Of a stretch of 64,000 bases of DNA, positions 34,298 to 43,925 are shown in pieces; positions within the stretch are counted from its first letter, which is position 1; each line of letters opens with the position of its first letter. The notes below the pieces were generated by a model, which saw only the letters and a list, made by a program, of their open reading frames with translations, was not told the DNA's origin and made no database searches. Source of the stretch: CAJBVG01 sp943371425 (GTDB lineage Bacteria > Bacteroidota > Bacteroidia > Sphingobacteriales > Sphingobacteriaceae); NCBI GenBank assembly GCA_943371425.1, contig CALRUR010000008.1:79504-143503 (forward strand), written 5' to 3'. A program made the translations under genes and the position numbers.

Positions 34298-34362
34298 AAA
34301 AAAAAGCTTAAAAACAAAAAAGGCCGCATTCTGCGGCCTTTTTTGTTTTTAAGCTTTTTTTT
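34298..34362 (-). terminator. Very long perfect terminator stem of rplY
   Basis: Two 31-base arms (34298-34328 and 34332-34362) pair perfectly around a 3-base loop. The core is GGCCGCA/TGCGGCC, flanked by A- and T-runs and an AAGCTT step. The right arm overlaps the rplY stop codon. The T-run on the minus strand fits intrinsic termination. Confidence 0.95.
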
Positions 34363-34942
34363 ATTTTCCTTTTGCTTCTGCAGCTGCTGCTTCACGTAAT
34401 GCTCTTGAAGTTTCAACAGATACGATTGAATTTGCTTTTGCATCTAAGATTACGCAATTAGGTACAGAAACCTCGCTTACGCGGATCATTTTACCTAATT
34501 CTAATGCGTCAATGTTCACCATTACATTGTCTGTCATGTCTTTTGGTAAACCTTTAACTCTTAATCTTTTGATTTTATGCACTAATTTACCACCCATTTT
34601 TACACCTGGAGAAGTTCCGCTGAAACGAACTGGCAATAACATAATAACCGGTTTGTCTTCGAATACTTCCATAAAGTCGATATGATTAATCAAATCTGTT
34701 AATGGATGAAATTGGATATCTTGCATGGTAGCTTTAAATTTCTTACCATCAATGTTTAATTCCACGAAGTAAACTTCAGGAGTGTACACAAGGGATTTTA
34801 GATCTGCTTCGAATACTGAAAAGTGAACTTGTTCTTTTCCACCATACAATACACATGGAACCTGACCTTGGTAGCGTAGCTCCTTTGCATCTCTTTTCCC
34901 TACGTTCTGACGTACAGAACCGCTAATTGAGATTGTTTTCAT
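34361..34942 (-). CDS. rplY: 50S ribosomal protein L25 (Ctc type)
   Basis: This 193-residue protein has the 5S-rRNA-binding L25 domain (about 1-92; SGSVRQNVGKRDAKELRYQG) and the extra C-terminal TL5/Ctc beta domain (VRFSGTSPGVKMGGKLVHKI). It is the long Ctc form, linked to stress response in some bacteria. It lies between prs and pth. Confidence 0.96.
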   Translation of the reverse strand: MKTISISGSVRQNVGKRDAKELRYQGQVPCVLYGGKEQVHFSVFEADLKSLVYTPEVYFVELNIDGKKFKATMQDIQFHPLTDLINHIDFMEVFEDKPVIMLLPVRFSGTSPGVKMGGKLVHKIKRLRVKGLPKDMTDNVMVNIDALELGKMIRVSEVSVPNCVILDAKANSIVSVETSRALREAAAAEAKGK

Positions 34943-35025
34943 TTTTATTTTATTTTAAATTGTTTCTTCCTATTTGTACGCTGTAACTTGTACAATGTAC
35001 TGTGTACAACATACATTGTACTTTT

Positions 35026-35970
35026 TTACGATATTTTGAATAACTCACTAATTGAACCATGCTCATTCACATTTGCAATTGCCTTGCTAAATAGGTCGGC
35101 AACAGAAAGCACTTTAATCTTCGGACTAGTGTGCTTTAATGGAATGGTATCGCAAACAATTAGTTCTTCTAATACCGAATTTTCAATGTTTTCATATGCT
35201 TTGCCAGATAATACCGGATGTGTACAAACCGCTCTTACACTGCGTGCACCTTTATCCATAATTAATTTGGCTGCTTTTGTTAATGTTCCAGCGGTATCCA
35301 CTAAATCATCCACTAATACGATGTCTTGCCCTTCTACATCACCTATCACATTCATCGATTCAATTTCGTTGGCACGTTTACGTTGTTTATCGCAAATTAC
35401 CATTTCCACATTTAAAGCCTTTGCAAATACCCTAGCTCTACTTGTACCACCCATATCTGGAGCGGCAATGGTAAGGTTAGGCAAATTCAAACTCTTTATA
35501 TATGGTATAAATACCACCGATGCATCTAAGTGATCTACCGGTACATCAAAAAATCCTTGTATTTGCGCTGCGTGTAAATCCATCGTCATTACTCGGTGTG
35601 CACCCGCAGTAGTAAGCATATTGGCTACTAAACTCGATCCGATAGACACACGTGGTTTATCTTTACGATCTTGGCGTGCTAAACCAAAATAAGGGATAAC
35701 TGCTATAATATAATGCGCAGAAGCCCTTTTAGCCGCATCTATCATTAATAACAACTCCATCAAATTATCTTGAGGAGCATAAGTTGATTGAATGATAAAT
35801 ATATCACAACCTCTAATAGATTCGTTAAATGAAGGCTGAAATTCACCATCACTGAACCTACTCAAAGTTAAATCCCCTAATTTATTTCCGCTTGCGTTCG
35901 CAATTTGCTCCGCTAATTCTGAGTTAGCCGATCCTGCAAAAAGCTTAATTGGATTGAAATGTAAAGGCAT
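35026..35970 (-). CDS. prs: Ribose-phosphate pyrophosphokinase
   Basis: This 314-residue protein makes PRPP from ribose 5-phosphate and ATP. The PRPP-binding loop DIVLVDDLVDTAGTLTKAAK, the catalytic-flap region FGLARQDRK and the metal-binding TMDLHAAQIQGFF are all intact. It precedes rplY and pth on the same strand, an order shared widely in bacteria. Confidence 0.98.
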   Translation of the reverse strand: MPLHFNPIKLFAGSANSELAEQIANASGNKLGDLTLSRFSDGEFQPSFNESIRGCDIFIIQSTYAPQDNLMELLLMIDAAKRASAHYIIAVIPYFGLARQDRKDKPRVSIGSSLVANMLTTAGAHRVMTMDLHAAQIQGFFDVPVDHLDASVVFIPYIKSLNLPNLTIAAPDMGGTSRARVFAKALNVEMVICDKQRKRANEIESMNVIGDVEGQDIVLVDDLVDTAGTLTKAAKLIMDKGARSVRAVCTHPVLSGKAYENIENSVLEELIVCDTIPLKHTSPKIKVLSVADLFSKAIANVNEHGSISELFKIS

Positions 35971-35984
35971 AATATCTATGTTAT

Positions 35985-36029
35985 AAAAAAAGGGATTGCA
36001 TTAATACGTTCAACGCAATCCCTTTTTAA
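35985..36029 (-). terminator. Terminator downstream of tRNA-Gln
   Basis: Perfect 13-bp arms (AAAAAGGGATTGC / GCAATCCCTTTTT) around a 15-base loop lie just past the tRNA 3' end, with a T-run on the minus strand. It should separate tRNA transcription from prs, although the prs start is only 15 bp further. Confidence 0.88.
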
Positions 36030-36030
36030 G

Positions 36031-36103
36031 TTGTCCGACTAGGGCTCGAACCTAGACTCTTCTGGACCAAAACCAGACGTGTTGCCAGTTACACCATCGG
36101 ACA
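36031..36103 (-). tRNA. tRNA-Gln (anticodon TTG)
   Basis: The 73-nt minus-strand sequence folds as a cloverleaf. The acceptor pair is TGTCCGA/TCGGACA, the anticodon stem TCTGG/CCAGA has loop TTTTGGT (anticodon TTG), and the T-arm is CTAGG TTCGAGC CCTAG. The 3' CCA is not encoded. Confidence 0.96.
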
Positions 36104-36133
36104 ATTTCCCCTAAAATTTCTCTTTTGGGTTTG

Positions 36134-36164
36134 CAAATGTAGAAAAGGGATTGATTGAAAGCAA
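36134..36164 (-). promoter_or_regulatory. Promoter of tRNA-Gln
   Basis: On the minus strand, TTG (36162-36164), a 20-base spacer and TACATTTG (36134-36141) match TTG-N19-21-TAnnTTTG. The box ends 30 bases before the mature tRNA 5' end. Confidence 0.7.
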
Positions 36165-36395
36165 AAATATTTTAAAAAAAGTGTTGAGTAGCGGGTAATG
36201 AGTATCGTGTATCGGGTATAAAGTAGAAAGTATTGAGTATCGAACAGATTACATATTCATTTACCTCTGCTCGATAACCGATACTCTCTACCCACTACTT
36301 ATGACTCAATACTCTCAAAAATATTACCAAGCTTCAAAAATATTTTCCTATTTTCGACGCTTATCGATAATCAATAGAAGATATAAAATAGAGTT

Positions 36396-39300
36396 ATGTT
36401 AAAATTCAAATCATTAAACAATGTGTTCGGATGGCTAAGTTTTGCAATAGCAACCTTAACCTACGCGATGACAATGGAAACTACAGCTAGTTTTTGGGAC
36501 TGTGGGGAGTTTATTTCGGCTGCTTATAAATTACAAGTGGTTCACCCACCCGGTGCACCTTTGTTCTTGTTAATTGAACGTTTGTTTTCAATGTTTGCAA
36601 GTTCACCAGAAAATGTAGCTTATTTCACCAACTTAGGGTCGGGCTTATCTAGCTCTGCAACTATTTTGTTTTTATTCTGGTCGATTACCCTAATGGCTAA
36701 AAAATTAGTGGGTAAAAAAGATGAAGACTTCAACGCAACTGATATCATTTTAGTAATAGGTTCTGGATTAGTAGGGGCTTTAGCCTATACTTTCTCAGAT
36801 ACTTTTTGGTTCTCTGCGGTTGAAACAGAAGTATACGCAATGTCGTCGCTTTGTACGGCAGTTGTTTTTTGGGCAATATTAAAATGGGATAACATTGCAG
36901 ACCATAAACATTCTGATCGTTGGTTGGTGTTTATTGGATTAATTATTGGTTTATCTATCGGTGTGCATTTGCTTAACTTATTGGCTATACCTGCAATTGC
37001 ATTTGTATATTATTTCAGAAGATTTAAAACTTCAACAAAAGGAATTATTTACACAGCACTTGTTTCTATTGGAATTTTAGGGTTTATACAATTTGGAATT
37101 ATACCAGGCATTGTAAGCATTGCTAGTAAATTCGATTTAATATTTGTAAACGGATTGGGCTTACCTTTTTGGTCGGGCGCTTTTGTATGGTTCATTATAT
37201 TAATTGGTGGTATATACTGGGCAACTGTTTACAGTATTCGTAAAATGAATGTATTGTTGAATACATCTTTAATGGTATTAACCTCTATTTTAATTGGGTA
37301 CTCTTCTTATGCGATGATTTCTATTCGTGCAAAAGCAGATACAAACATCAACATGTATGCTAATGATAACATCTTCAATTTAATTTCTTATTTAAACCGT
37401 GAGCAATACGGAGAAACGCCTTTACTAACTGGTCAGTTTTTTACTGCTCAATTAGAATCTGAAAAAGAAGGTGCGATGCAATATCGTATTGAGGATGGGA
37501 AATATGTTGAAACTGTTCGAAAAACTAAACCGGTTTGGGATAAGAAAAACTCTGGATTTTTCCCGCGTATGTGGAGTAATCAACAAAACCATATTTCATT
37601 TTATAAAACTTGGTCTTCGTTAAAATCTACTACCAACAAACCTAGCATGAGTGAGAATTTACATTTCTTCTTTAGCTACCAAGTAAATCATATGTACTTC
37701 AGGTATTTTATGTGGAATTTTGCCGGTCGCCAAAACGACATACAAGGACATGGAAATATTACGGATGGAAATTGGTTAAGTGGTATTAAAGCAATTGACG
37801 AATACAGATTAGGGCCACAAGATAATTTACCAGATTACTTGGCTAAAAATACTTCGAGAAATGAATTGTATTTCTTGCCATTGATTTTAGGAATTATCGG
37901 AATGTTATTCCACTTCAAGAAAAACATGAAAGATGCATCGGTTGTAATGATGATGTTTTTCTTTACTGGTCTTGCCATTGTAATTTACTTAAATCAATAT
38001 CCTTACCAACCAAGAGAACGTGACTATGCTTATGTTGGTTCGTTCTATGCCTTTGCATTTTGGATTGGCTTAGGGGTGTTTGGTTTATATGATTTAATAA
38101 GTAAAAAATTAAACGGGCCGGTTGTAGCAACTGCAGTATTAGGCTTAACTTTATTAGCAGTGCCAACTTTAATGGCCAAGGTAGAATGGGATGACCACAA
38201 TCGTTCGAACAGAACAGTGGTAAGAGATTTTGCATATAACTATTTAAACTCTTGCGCACCAAATGCAATATTGTTTACCATGGGCGATAATGAAACCTAC
38301 CCATTATGGTATGCACAAGAAGTAGAAGGTATACGTACAGATGTTCGTGTAGTAAACTTAAGTTTATTAGGCATGGATTGGTACATTGACCAAATGCGCG
38401 AAAAATCATTAGAAGGTGATTCTGTTTCATTCACCATTCCATCAACAAAATATGTACAAGGATCTAGAGATTATATACCTTTTTACGATATGAAAATTGG
38501 TGGTGTTTCAGAATTAAAAGATGTAATAAATTTTGTTACGAGTGATGATAAAGCGGCGATGATGCAAACTCGTTCTGGTAAATCTATAAACGTGTTACCA
38601 ACAAAACTTGTTCGTGTTAAAATTAACAAAGCAGATGTAATTGCAGCTGGTTTAGTAAAAGCAGAAGACAGTGCAATGATTGCTGATTATTTAGAATTCC
38701 AGATAAACAAAGATGGATTAGTGAAGAATGATTTAATGGTATTAGATTTATTAGCAAACAATACATGGACGCGCCCAATTTATTTTGCAGCAACCATGGG
38801 TAGCGATAACTATTATGGGTTAAATGAGTACTTAGCTTTAGAAGGTTTAGCATTACGTTTAACTCCAATACGCAAACCACGTAACCAAATGGGCACACCT
38901 GGTTCTGTAAATGCTGATGTGATGTATGAAAACGTAATGAACAAATTCAAATGGGGAAATATGAACGACTCTACTGTTTACATTGATCCAGAAACAGCAC
39001 GTATGAGTTACAGCTTCCGCATACAATTCTTCCAATTAGCAGATGCATTGTTTAACGAAGGCAAAAAAGATTCGTGTGAAAAAGTAATGGATAAACTTTT
39101 TGAGATATTACCGAAAGCTCCAACATCATTACAATACAAAGTATTTGATTTTAGATTTGTAGATATATACTACCGTTGTGGTAAAAATGAAAAAGCAAAT
39201 ACACTTGCAAATAGTATTGTAAGAGAAATTACTCAGAACTTAGATTACTACAAACAATTTACTGGTAAGAAAATGAATATGTATACTGAGGAAGTTCAGC

Positions 39301-39425
39301 AAGGCATTGCCATCTTAAACGAAATTGGTAGAATAGCTGGTCAGTACAACGAAGCTAAATTCTCTGATGAAGTAAATAAAAAATCTGCAGCGTATCAGAA
39401 AGATTTTCAGTACCTGTTTCAATAG
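36396..39425 (+). CDS. DUF2723 family membrane protein (PMT-like glycosyltransferase fold)
   Basis: This 1009-residue protein has about twelve hydrophobic segments in the first 600 residues and a soluble C-terminal part. The N-terminal motif TASFWDCGEFISAAYKLQV followed by HPPGAPLF is the DUF2723 signature. It places an acidic residue in the first external loop, as in GT-C transferases such as PMT and OST. FTMGDNETYPLWYAQ near 630 begins the C-terminal domain. It is probably a lipid-linked sugar transferase acting on the periplasmic side; the acceptor is unknown. It stands alone and ends in a palindromic terminator. Confidence 0.88.
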   Translation: MLKFKSLNNVFGWLSFAIATLTYAMTMETTASFWDCGEFISAAYKLQVVHPPGAPLFLLIERLFSMFASSPENVAYFTNLGSGLSSSATILFLFWSITLMAKKLVGKKDEDFNATDIILVIGSGLVGALAYTFSDTFWFSAVETEVYAMSSLCTAVVFWAILKWDNIADHKHSDRWLVFIGLIIGLSIGVHLLNLLAIPAIAFVYYFRRFKTSTKGIIYTALVSIGILGFIQFGIIPGIVSIASKFDLIFVNGLGLPFWSGAFVWFIILIGGIYWATVYSIRKMNVLLNTSLMVLTSILIGYSSYAMISIRAKADTNINMYANDNIFNLISYLNREQYGETPLLTGQFFTAQLESEKEGAMQYRIEDGKYVETVRKTKPVWDKKNSGFFPRMWSNQQNHISFYKTWSSLKSTTNKPSMSENLHFFFSYQVNHMYFRYFMWNFAGRQNDIQGHGNITDGNWLSGIKAIDEYRLGPQDNLPDYLAKNTSRNELYFLPLILGIIGMLFHFKKNMKDASVVMMMFFFTGLAIVIYLNQYPYQPRERDYAYVGSFYAFAFWIGLGVFGLYDLISKKLNGPVVATAVLGLTLLAVPTLMAKVEWDDHNRSNRTVVRDFAYNYLNSCAPNAILFTMGDNETYPLWYAQEVEGIRTDVRVVNLSLLGMDWYIDQMREKSLEGDSVSFTIPSTKYVQGSRDYIPFYDMKIGGVSELKDVINFVTSDDKAAMMQTRSGKSINVLPTKLVRVKINKADVIAAGLVKAEDSAMIADYLEFQINKDGLVKNDLMVLDLLANNTWTRPIYFAATMGSDNYYGLNEYLALEGLALRLTPIRKPRNQMGTPGSVNADVMYENVMNKFKWGNMNDSTVYIDPETARMSYSFRIQFFQLADALFNEGKKDSCEKVMDKLFEILPKAPTSLQYKVFDFRFVDIYYRCGKNEKANTLANSIVREITQNLDYYKQFTGKKMNMYTEEVQQGIAILNEIGRIAGQYNEAKFSDEVNKKSAAYQKDFQYLFQ

Positions 39426-39493
39426 ACAGTAGTGGTTTGATATTAGTAGTTAGTCGCTAGACCGTCTAACTACTAATGACTAAGGACTAGAGA

Positions 39494-39541
39494 CTAAATA
39501 AAAAAAGAGGCTTCCAATTGGAAGCCTCTTTTTTTATTTAG
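39494..39541. terminator. 48-bp perfect palindrome, bidirectional terminator
   Basis: Centre 39517/39518; every position from 39494 to 39541 pairs. The core GAGGCTTCCAA/TTGGAAGCCTC is bounded by an A-run and a T-run, so it can terminate transcription in both directions. It lies 68 bp after the DUF2723 gene. A separate 12-bp inverted repeat (39442-39453 with 39466-39477) lies upstream. Confidence 0.93.
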
Positions 39542-39684
39542 CATATCCTACTTTCCTAATCAATAATTCTCAATTGCAGTTCTTTACCCCCTCTAAAGAC
39601 TAACGACTAAAGACTAGATACTAGTCCTGTAACCTTTTTGCAACGTTTGCGTTAAAGAAACAAAACCCCCTAATCGAAAACTTT

Positions 39685-40083
39685 ATGGAACAAGTAATTT
39701 TCGCAAAAAAAAACACTAAACTATTAACTCAACTTTATGCTGATTTTGAAATAAGATATCAAACAGAACAAGCATTATTATCTGATCTTTCAAATGAAAT
39801 GCATGAAGATGCTATTCGTTATTTGAATTTAAACGAAATAGAAAAAGCACAAACAAGCTTGTTCGCATTAACAAGTTGGTTAAGCAGAGACGTTCAGTAT
39901 TTCATGAAAATGAAAAACGTTAAACAACGCATGTATGAATATGATTTGGTTTCGAGTTTACAATTAATGGGGCAACTCATAAACATTTGCGAAGACTTTA
40001 AACAATGGGATACTGCCTATACATTACAAAGAGAATATTCTAAATTAAACATTAGGTATTCGTTGATGAAAGAAGCAGCGTAA
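39685..40083 (+). CDS. Small helical protein of unknown function
   Basis: This 132-residue protein (MEQVIFAKKNTKLLTQLYAD) has no signal peptide or membrane segment. It is predicted as a bundle of amphipathic helices; the pattern ALTSWLSRDVQYFMKMKNVK, then LVSSLQLMGQLINICEDFKQWDTAYTLQ, recalls degenerate TPR-like pairs. I recognise no family. It ends 17 bp from the convergent accA gene. Confidence 0.7.
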   Translation: MEQVIFAKKNTKLLTQLYADFEIRYQTEQALLSDLSNEMHEDAIRYLNLNEIEKAQTSLFALTSWLSRDVQYFMKMKNVKQRMYEYDLVSSLQLMGQLINICEDFKQWDTAYTLQREYSKLNIRYSLMKEAA

Positions 40084-40100
40084 TCGAAGATTCGAAATCT

Positions 40101-41057
40101 CTACCCTTCTACCACCACTCCCATTGCACTAAACTTCTCTATACGTTGTTCTATGCGCTTTTGGGTATCGAGTTTAGATAACTCACCTAGGTCTTTTAAT
40201 ATTTTGTTTTTAACTGTCTCTATAATTTCCGCTGGGTTGTGGTGAGCACCACCTAGCGGTTCTTTAACAATTCCATCAATTAATTTATTTTTAAACATGT
40301 CTTCAGCAGTAAGTTTTAAGGCATCTGCTGCACGTTCTTTATAATCCCAACTTCTCCATAAAATAGATGAACAAGATTCTGGTGAAATAACTGAGTACCA
40401 TGTATATTCTAACATGTACACCTTATCGCCAATGCCTATACCCAATGCTCCGCCAGATGCTCCTTCGCCAACTATGAAACATAAAATTGGCACTTTAAGT
40501 ACCGACATTTCTAATAAGTTTCTGGCAATTGCTTCCCCTTGGCCACGCTCTTCTGCTTCTAAGCCTGGATATGCTCCTGGAGTATCAATAAATGTAACTA
40601 CTGGTATGTTAAATTTTTCGGCCATGCGCATTAAACGCAATGCCTTACGATAACCTTCTGGGTTTGCCATTCCGAAATTACGGTACTGGCGCATTTTAGT
40701 ATTAATACCTTTTTGATGACCAATAAACATGATGGTTTGGCCATTAACCGTTCCTAAGCCTCCCACAATCGCCTTATCATCGCCCACCGTTCTATCTCCA
40801 TGCATTTCTATAAAATCATCGCACATGGTTTCTATATACTGCAAGGTATAAGGGCGTTCTGGGTGACGAGAAATTTGAACTTTCTGCCAGCCAGTTAAAT
40901 TTGTATATAAATCTTGTTTTGCTTTTTCTATTTTCTCTTCGAGTTCTTTAATGGTTGCACTAACGTCTACTTTCGACTTTTCCGCAACTTGCTTCACCTT
41001 TTCCAACTGATCCATTAACTCGCCAATCGGTTTCTCAAAATCAAATGATAAATTCAT
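40101..41057 (-). CDS. accA: Acetyl-CoA carboxylase carboxyltransferase subunit alpha
   Basis: This is 318 residues from ATG 41057 (MNLSFDFEKPIGELMDQLEK). Nine extra upstream codons are open but unlike the family. The carboxyltransferase signatures FIDTPGAYPGLEAEERGQGE and GEGASGGALGIGIGDKVYML are intact. With AccD (not in this window) it makes malonyl-CoA for fatty acid synthesis. Confidence 0.97.
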   Translation of the reverse strand: MNLSFDFEKPIGELMDQLEKVKQVAEKSKVDVSATIKELEEKIEKAKQDLYTNLTGWQKVQISRHPERPYTLQYIETMCDDFIEMHGDRTVGDDKAIVGGLGTVNGQTIMFIGHQKGINTKMRQYRNFGMANPEGYRKALRLMRMAEKFNIPVVTFIDTPGAYPGLEAEERGQGEAIARNLLEMSVLKVPILCFIVGEGASGGALGIGIGDKVYMLEYTWYSVISPESCSSILWRSWDYKERAADALKLTAEDMFKNKLIDGIVKEPLGGAHHNPAEIIETVKNKILKDLGELSKLDTQKRIEQRIEKFSAMGVVVEG

Positions 41058-41167
41058 CGTACAGGGGTTTGTTTGAATTAGCAAAGTAAAGATTTTTTTC
41101 GAAGATTCGAAAGACTAAAAGGTCGAAAGGCTGAAAATCCGAAAGGCCGTGTAGTCGTATGGTCGTA

Positions 41168-41716
41168 TTAAGCTAGGAGGAACAAAAACAGCAAGGGAAA
41201 CACTATTCCTGCCAACGCGAGCTTCCAGCCTCTTCTTTTAAAGGAGAATTTCCCGCTAGAATACATCATGGTGCCTGTAATGGCAATAACAATTAATGAA
41301 ATTCCAAAAACATCACCATAATAAATCCAAAAATTGGAAGTGTTTTTATGCAGCTTCATCATGTGACTAATAATTGGGGTGTTCACAAATTTCGTAACCT
41401 CTGCCTTTCCTGTTTTTAAATTGATATCTACATCTGTTTTATCGCATAAAATTCGCCACTCTCCTTTTTTAACCGACTGCCTTTTAAATTTATCATCGAT
41501 ACCATTTTCTAGTAATATTTTTTTTGCTAACTCATCGCTCGCATTTAATTCATCAATTGCAGTGGTTTGAAAAGCACTTTTTTCAATTGTATATTTTTCT
41601 GGATGCCACTGGTTTCTATGGTTCATCATTATGCCAGATGCTGCAAATGATATAATCAAACCGATGTAAAAATATCCTAAATCGCGGTGAAGGTTTCTAG
41701 AGTTAAATTTCATCAT
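41168..41716 (-). CDS. PepSY-associated membrane protein
   Basis: This 182-residue protein has a first membrane helix starting RDLGYFYIGLIISFAASGIMM with NHR after it, a PepSY-like periplasmic part (about 35-120) and two more membrane helices near the C-terminus. Proteins of this group sit beside siderophore and haem receptors and include ferric reductases. The start follows the FecA-like gene stop by one base, so it is the last gene of the iron-type operon. An inner-membrane reductase or energy-coupling role is inferred. Confidence 0.8.
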   Translation of the reverse strand: MMKFNSRNLHRDLGYFYIGLIISFAASGIMMNHRNQWHPEKYTIEKSAFQTTAIDELNASDELAKKILLENGIDDKFKRQSVKKGEWRILCDKTDVDINLKTGKAEVTKFVNTPIISHMMKLHKNTSNFWIYYGDVFGISLIVIAITGTMMYSSGKFSFKRRGWKLALAGIVFPLLFLFLLA

Positions 41717-41717
41717 C

Positions 41718-43925
41718 TTAATTTCTTATTGAATATTGCAAACCTACATAATAAGTTCGAGGGTCTGATGGTAAAATGCCTGGCCCTGGGTAACCCTCTG
41801 CTCTACGTGTAAAATACATTTCGTTTAACAAATTATTTATACCTGCAGAAACAGAAAAGTTTTTCCAACGGTAATCCATAGATAAATCAACCACAGAATA
41901 TGCCGGTATAATTCCGCCAACAGCATTCGTAGTTTCTAGCGCATTACTTGCATCTGCAAACTGTTTAGTTAAATAGGTATATTGTAAACTAGCCGAAAAA
42001 TTTGATTGCTTTATTTGTAAACCTGTTTTAAAATTGAGCTCTGGCACATATTCTACCATATTGCCATTTATACTTGGATCTTCACCCCCTAAATAAATTG
42101 CATTTATTAAAGCTACATTCACAAAATATTTTAATTGAAGTTTTGCATCCTTCTTAAACCACCGAACTAGGTCGGTTTCAACAAAACTCTCTATCCCAAT
42201 ATTTCTAGAATCTGCTACATTTGTTCTATACCTGTAAATCTGATAGGTAGTAGTATCCGATTTTAATAAGTTACCAATTCTATCGTTATATTTTAATAAG
42301 AAAAATGTAAAATCGTATGTTATGAACGAGGATTTATTTCCTCTAAAGCCAATATCCATAGACATTCCCGACTCATCCTTTAAATTTGGATCAACTATTA
42401 AATTCGGATTGAGAACTCTCATATCATTAAAATTTATGGAACGATAATTTTGAGAAATGTTAATATAAATTTCATTGTTTTCTGTTGGTTTAAATGAAGC
42501 ACCTAAACCTGCTAAGGCGAAATTCCTCGACGAATTTCGATTGTCGTCTATTCTATTTTTATAAATAATTGTACCCGCTAAATTTCTTTGTATATCATTA
42601 TAAAAACCGCTGGCTTGTGTATTTATTATTTCATAACGTAAACCTGGAGTAATGCTCCATTGTGGATTTATGTTGAATAAAAATTCGGAAAACAAGGCAA
42701 TGTTTTTACTTGGAAAAGTAAAATCAGAATAGTCTAAAGATTCTGGATTTAAAAATTGAAAATCGTTTTTATTCCCCGTCGCATTTGCATTTGCTAAGCC
42801 TTGTTGCCTATGTGTATTGCCTTGGTAATAACGTGCACCAATAATAAAAGTGGAAGGTAAAGAATTGTACAGGAAGCTGTGTAGTAAACGAGTTTCGTTT
42901 CCGAAATTATTGTATTGGTCTGTCCACAAATCGCGCTCTCTCATTGGGTCTGCTCTATTAATAAAACCAAGTACCCCCAAGGCATTACGCTGTGCATTTA
43001 AATAGAAAAATTTATTATTTATTTTCCATGATGAATTAATAACATAATCATAAGTTACCGCAGAAAGTGCCCATTTAACTTGGAACCAATTGCGTGTTCT
43101 AAATACTTGGCTAGGATCATTTGCAAATTGCGCATCGGTTAATCCTCCGGGCTGTTGCGCTAAATAATACATATAGGTTTGTTCGAATTTTATTTTCGAA
43201 TGTGCATTTATAGTATATTCAAAATTTCCAAAATAAGTATGCTGATTAAAATTTGAATAGGCTCTCCAAGAACTTCCTTGTTTATATTGATAGAAGTGGT
43301 AGGTATTCCATTTTTTCTTGAAATAACCAATACTAGTATTACTAGTAAATAAGCCATAGGAAGCCATGGTATTCTTTTGGCTAAGTTGTAACCCTTGAAT
43401 TTCTTTTGCCTTTTTTAGTTTGAAATTTATAAACCCACCAAACTGAGTTCCATATTGTAAGGAGGCCGCACCTCTAACAATTTCAATACGCTCCACCATA
43501 TCGGTGGCTGGTGTGTAATAACTTTCGGGGTAACCCAATGCATCCGCACTAATGTCGTATCCATTTTGTCGGGTGTTAAAATTAGAAACTCTGTTAGGGT
43601 TTAAGCCTCTGCCTCCTATGCCTAATTGCAAGCCGGCTCCTTCGTTTTCAAAAATATTAAGGCCTGCGACTTTAGAAAATATTTGTCGCGCATTATTACT
43701 TCCTGTATTAGCATTTATTTCTGAAAGTACAATTACTTCCGATTTTTTCGATGCATAAATTGCATCCGCTTCTACATTTCGCAAGCGCATAAAACTCATT
43801 TTTTCGGCTTGGTCTTTTACCAACACTTCAGACACTTCAACCTTCATAGTGTCTTTTAAACTTTGTTGTGCAAACACATTGGCACACAAACACAAAAAAA
43901 CAATAATTATACTGCTACTTTTCAT
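41718..43925 (-). CDS. FecA-like TonB-dependent outer-membrane receptor
   Basis: This 735-residue protein has a signal peptide (1-19, ends VFA) and no N-terminal CarboxypepD domain. The plug domain reads GRGLNPNRVSNFNTRQNGYD, ISADALGYPESYYTP and VERIEIVRGAASLQYGTQFG, the Fe(III)-dicitrate receptor (FecA) type. The barrel ends with an aromatic strand (PRTYYVGLQYSIRN). It overlaps the carboxylase-like gene upstream by 11 bp. It should carry an iron chelate across the outer membrane; the exact ligand is unknown. Confidence 0.9.
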   Translation of the reverse strand: MKSSSIIIVFLCLCANVFAQQSLKDTMKVEVSEVLVKDQAEKMSFMRLRNVEADAIYASKKSEVIVLSEINANTGSNNARQIFSKVAGLNIFENEGAGLQLGIGGRGLNPNRVSNFNTRQNGYDISADALGYPESYYTPATDMVERIEIVRGAASLQYGTQFGGFINFKLKKAKEIQGLQLSQKNTMASYGLFTSNTSIGYFKKKWNTYHFYQYKQGSSWRAYSNFNQHTYFGNFEYTINAHSKIKFEQTYMYYLAQQPGGLTDAQFANDPSQVFRTRNWFQVKWALSAVTYDYVINSSWKINNKFFYLNAQRNALGVLGFINRADPMRERDLWTDQYNNFGNETRLLHSFLYNSLPSTFIIGARYYQGNTHRQQGLANANATGNKNDFQFLNPESLDYSDFTFPSKNIALFSEFLFNINPQWSITPGLRYEIINTQASGFYNDIQRNLAGTIIYKNRIDDNRNSSRNFALAGLGASFKPTENNEIYINISQNYRSINFNDMRVLNPNLIVDPNLKDESGMSMDIGFRGNKSSFITYDFTFFLLKYNDRIGNLLKSDTTTYQIYRYRTNVADSRNIGIESFVETDLVRWFKKDAKLQLKYFVNVALINAIYLGGEDPSINGNMVEYVPELNFKTGLQIKQSNFSASLQYTYLTKQFADASNALETTNAVGGIIPAYSVVDLSMDYRWKNFSVSAGINNLLNEMYFTRRAEGYPGPGILPSDPRTYYVGLQYSIRN

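Larger units (their letters stand above)
35971..36395. other. Intergenic region with tRNA-Gln, terminator and word repeats
   Basis: Apart from the tRNA, its promoter and its terminator, the segment 36181-36316 is built of GAGTATCGGGTA-like words. These face an imperfect reverse-complement array (36265-36316; for example AGTATTGAGT at 36230 against ACTCAATACT at 36304). No protein gene is seen. Confidence 0.8.
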
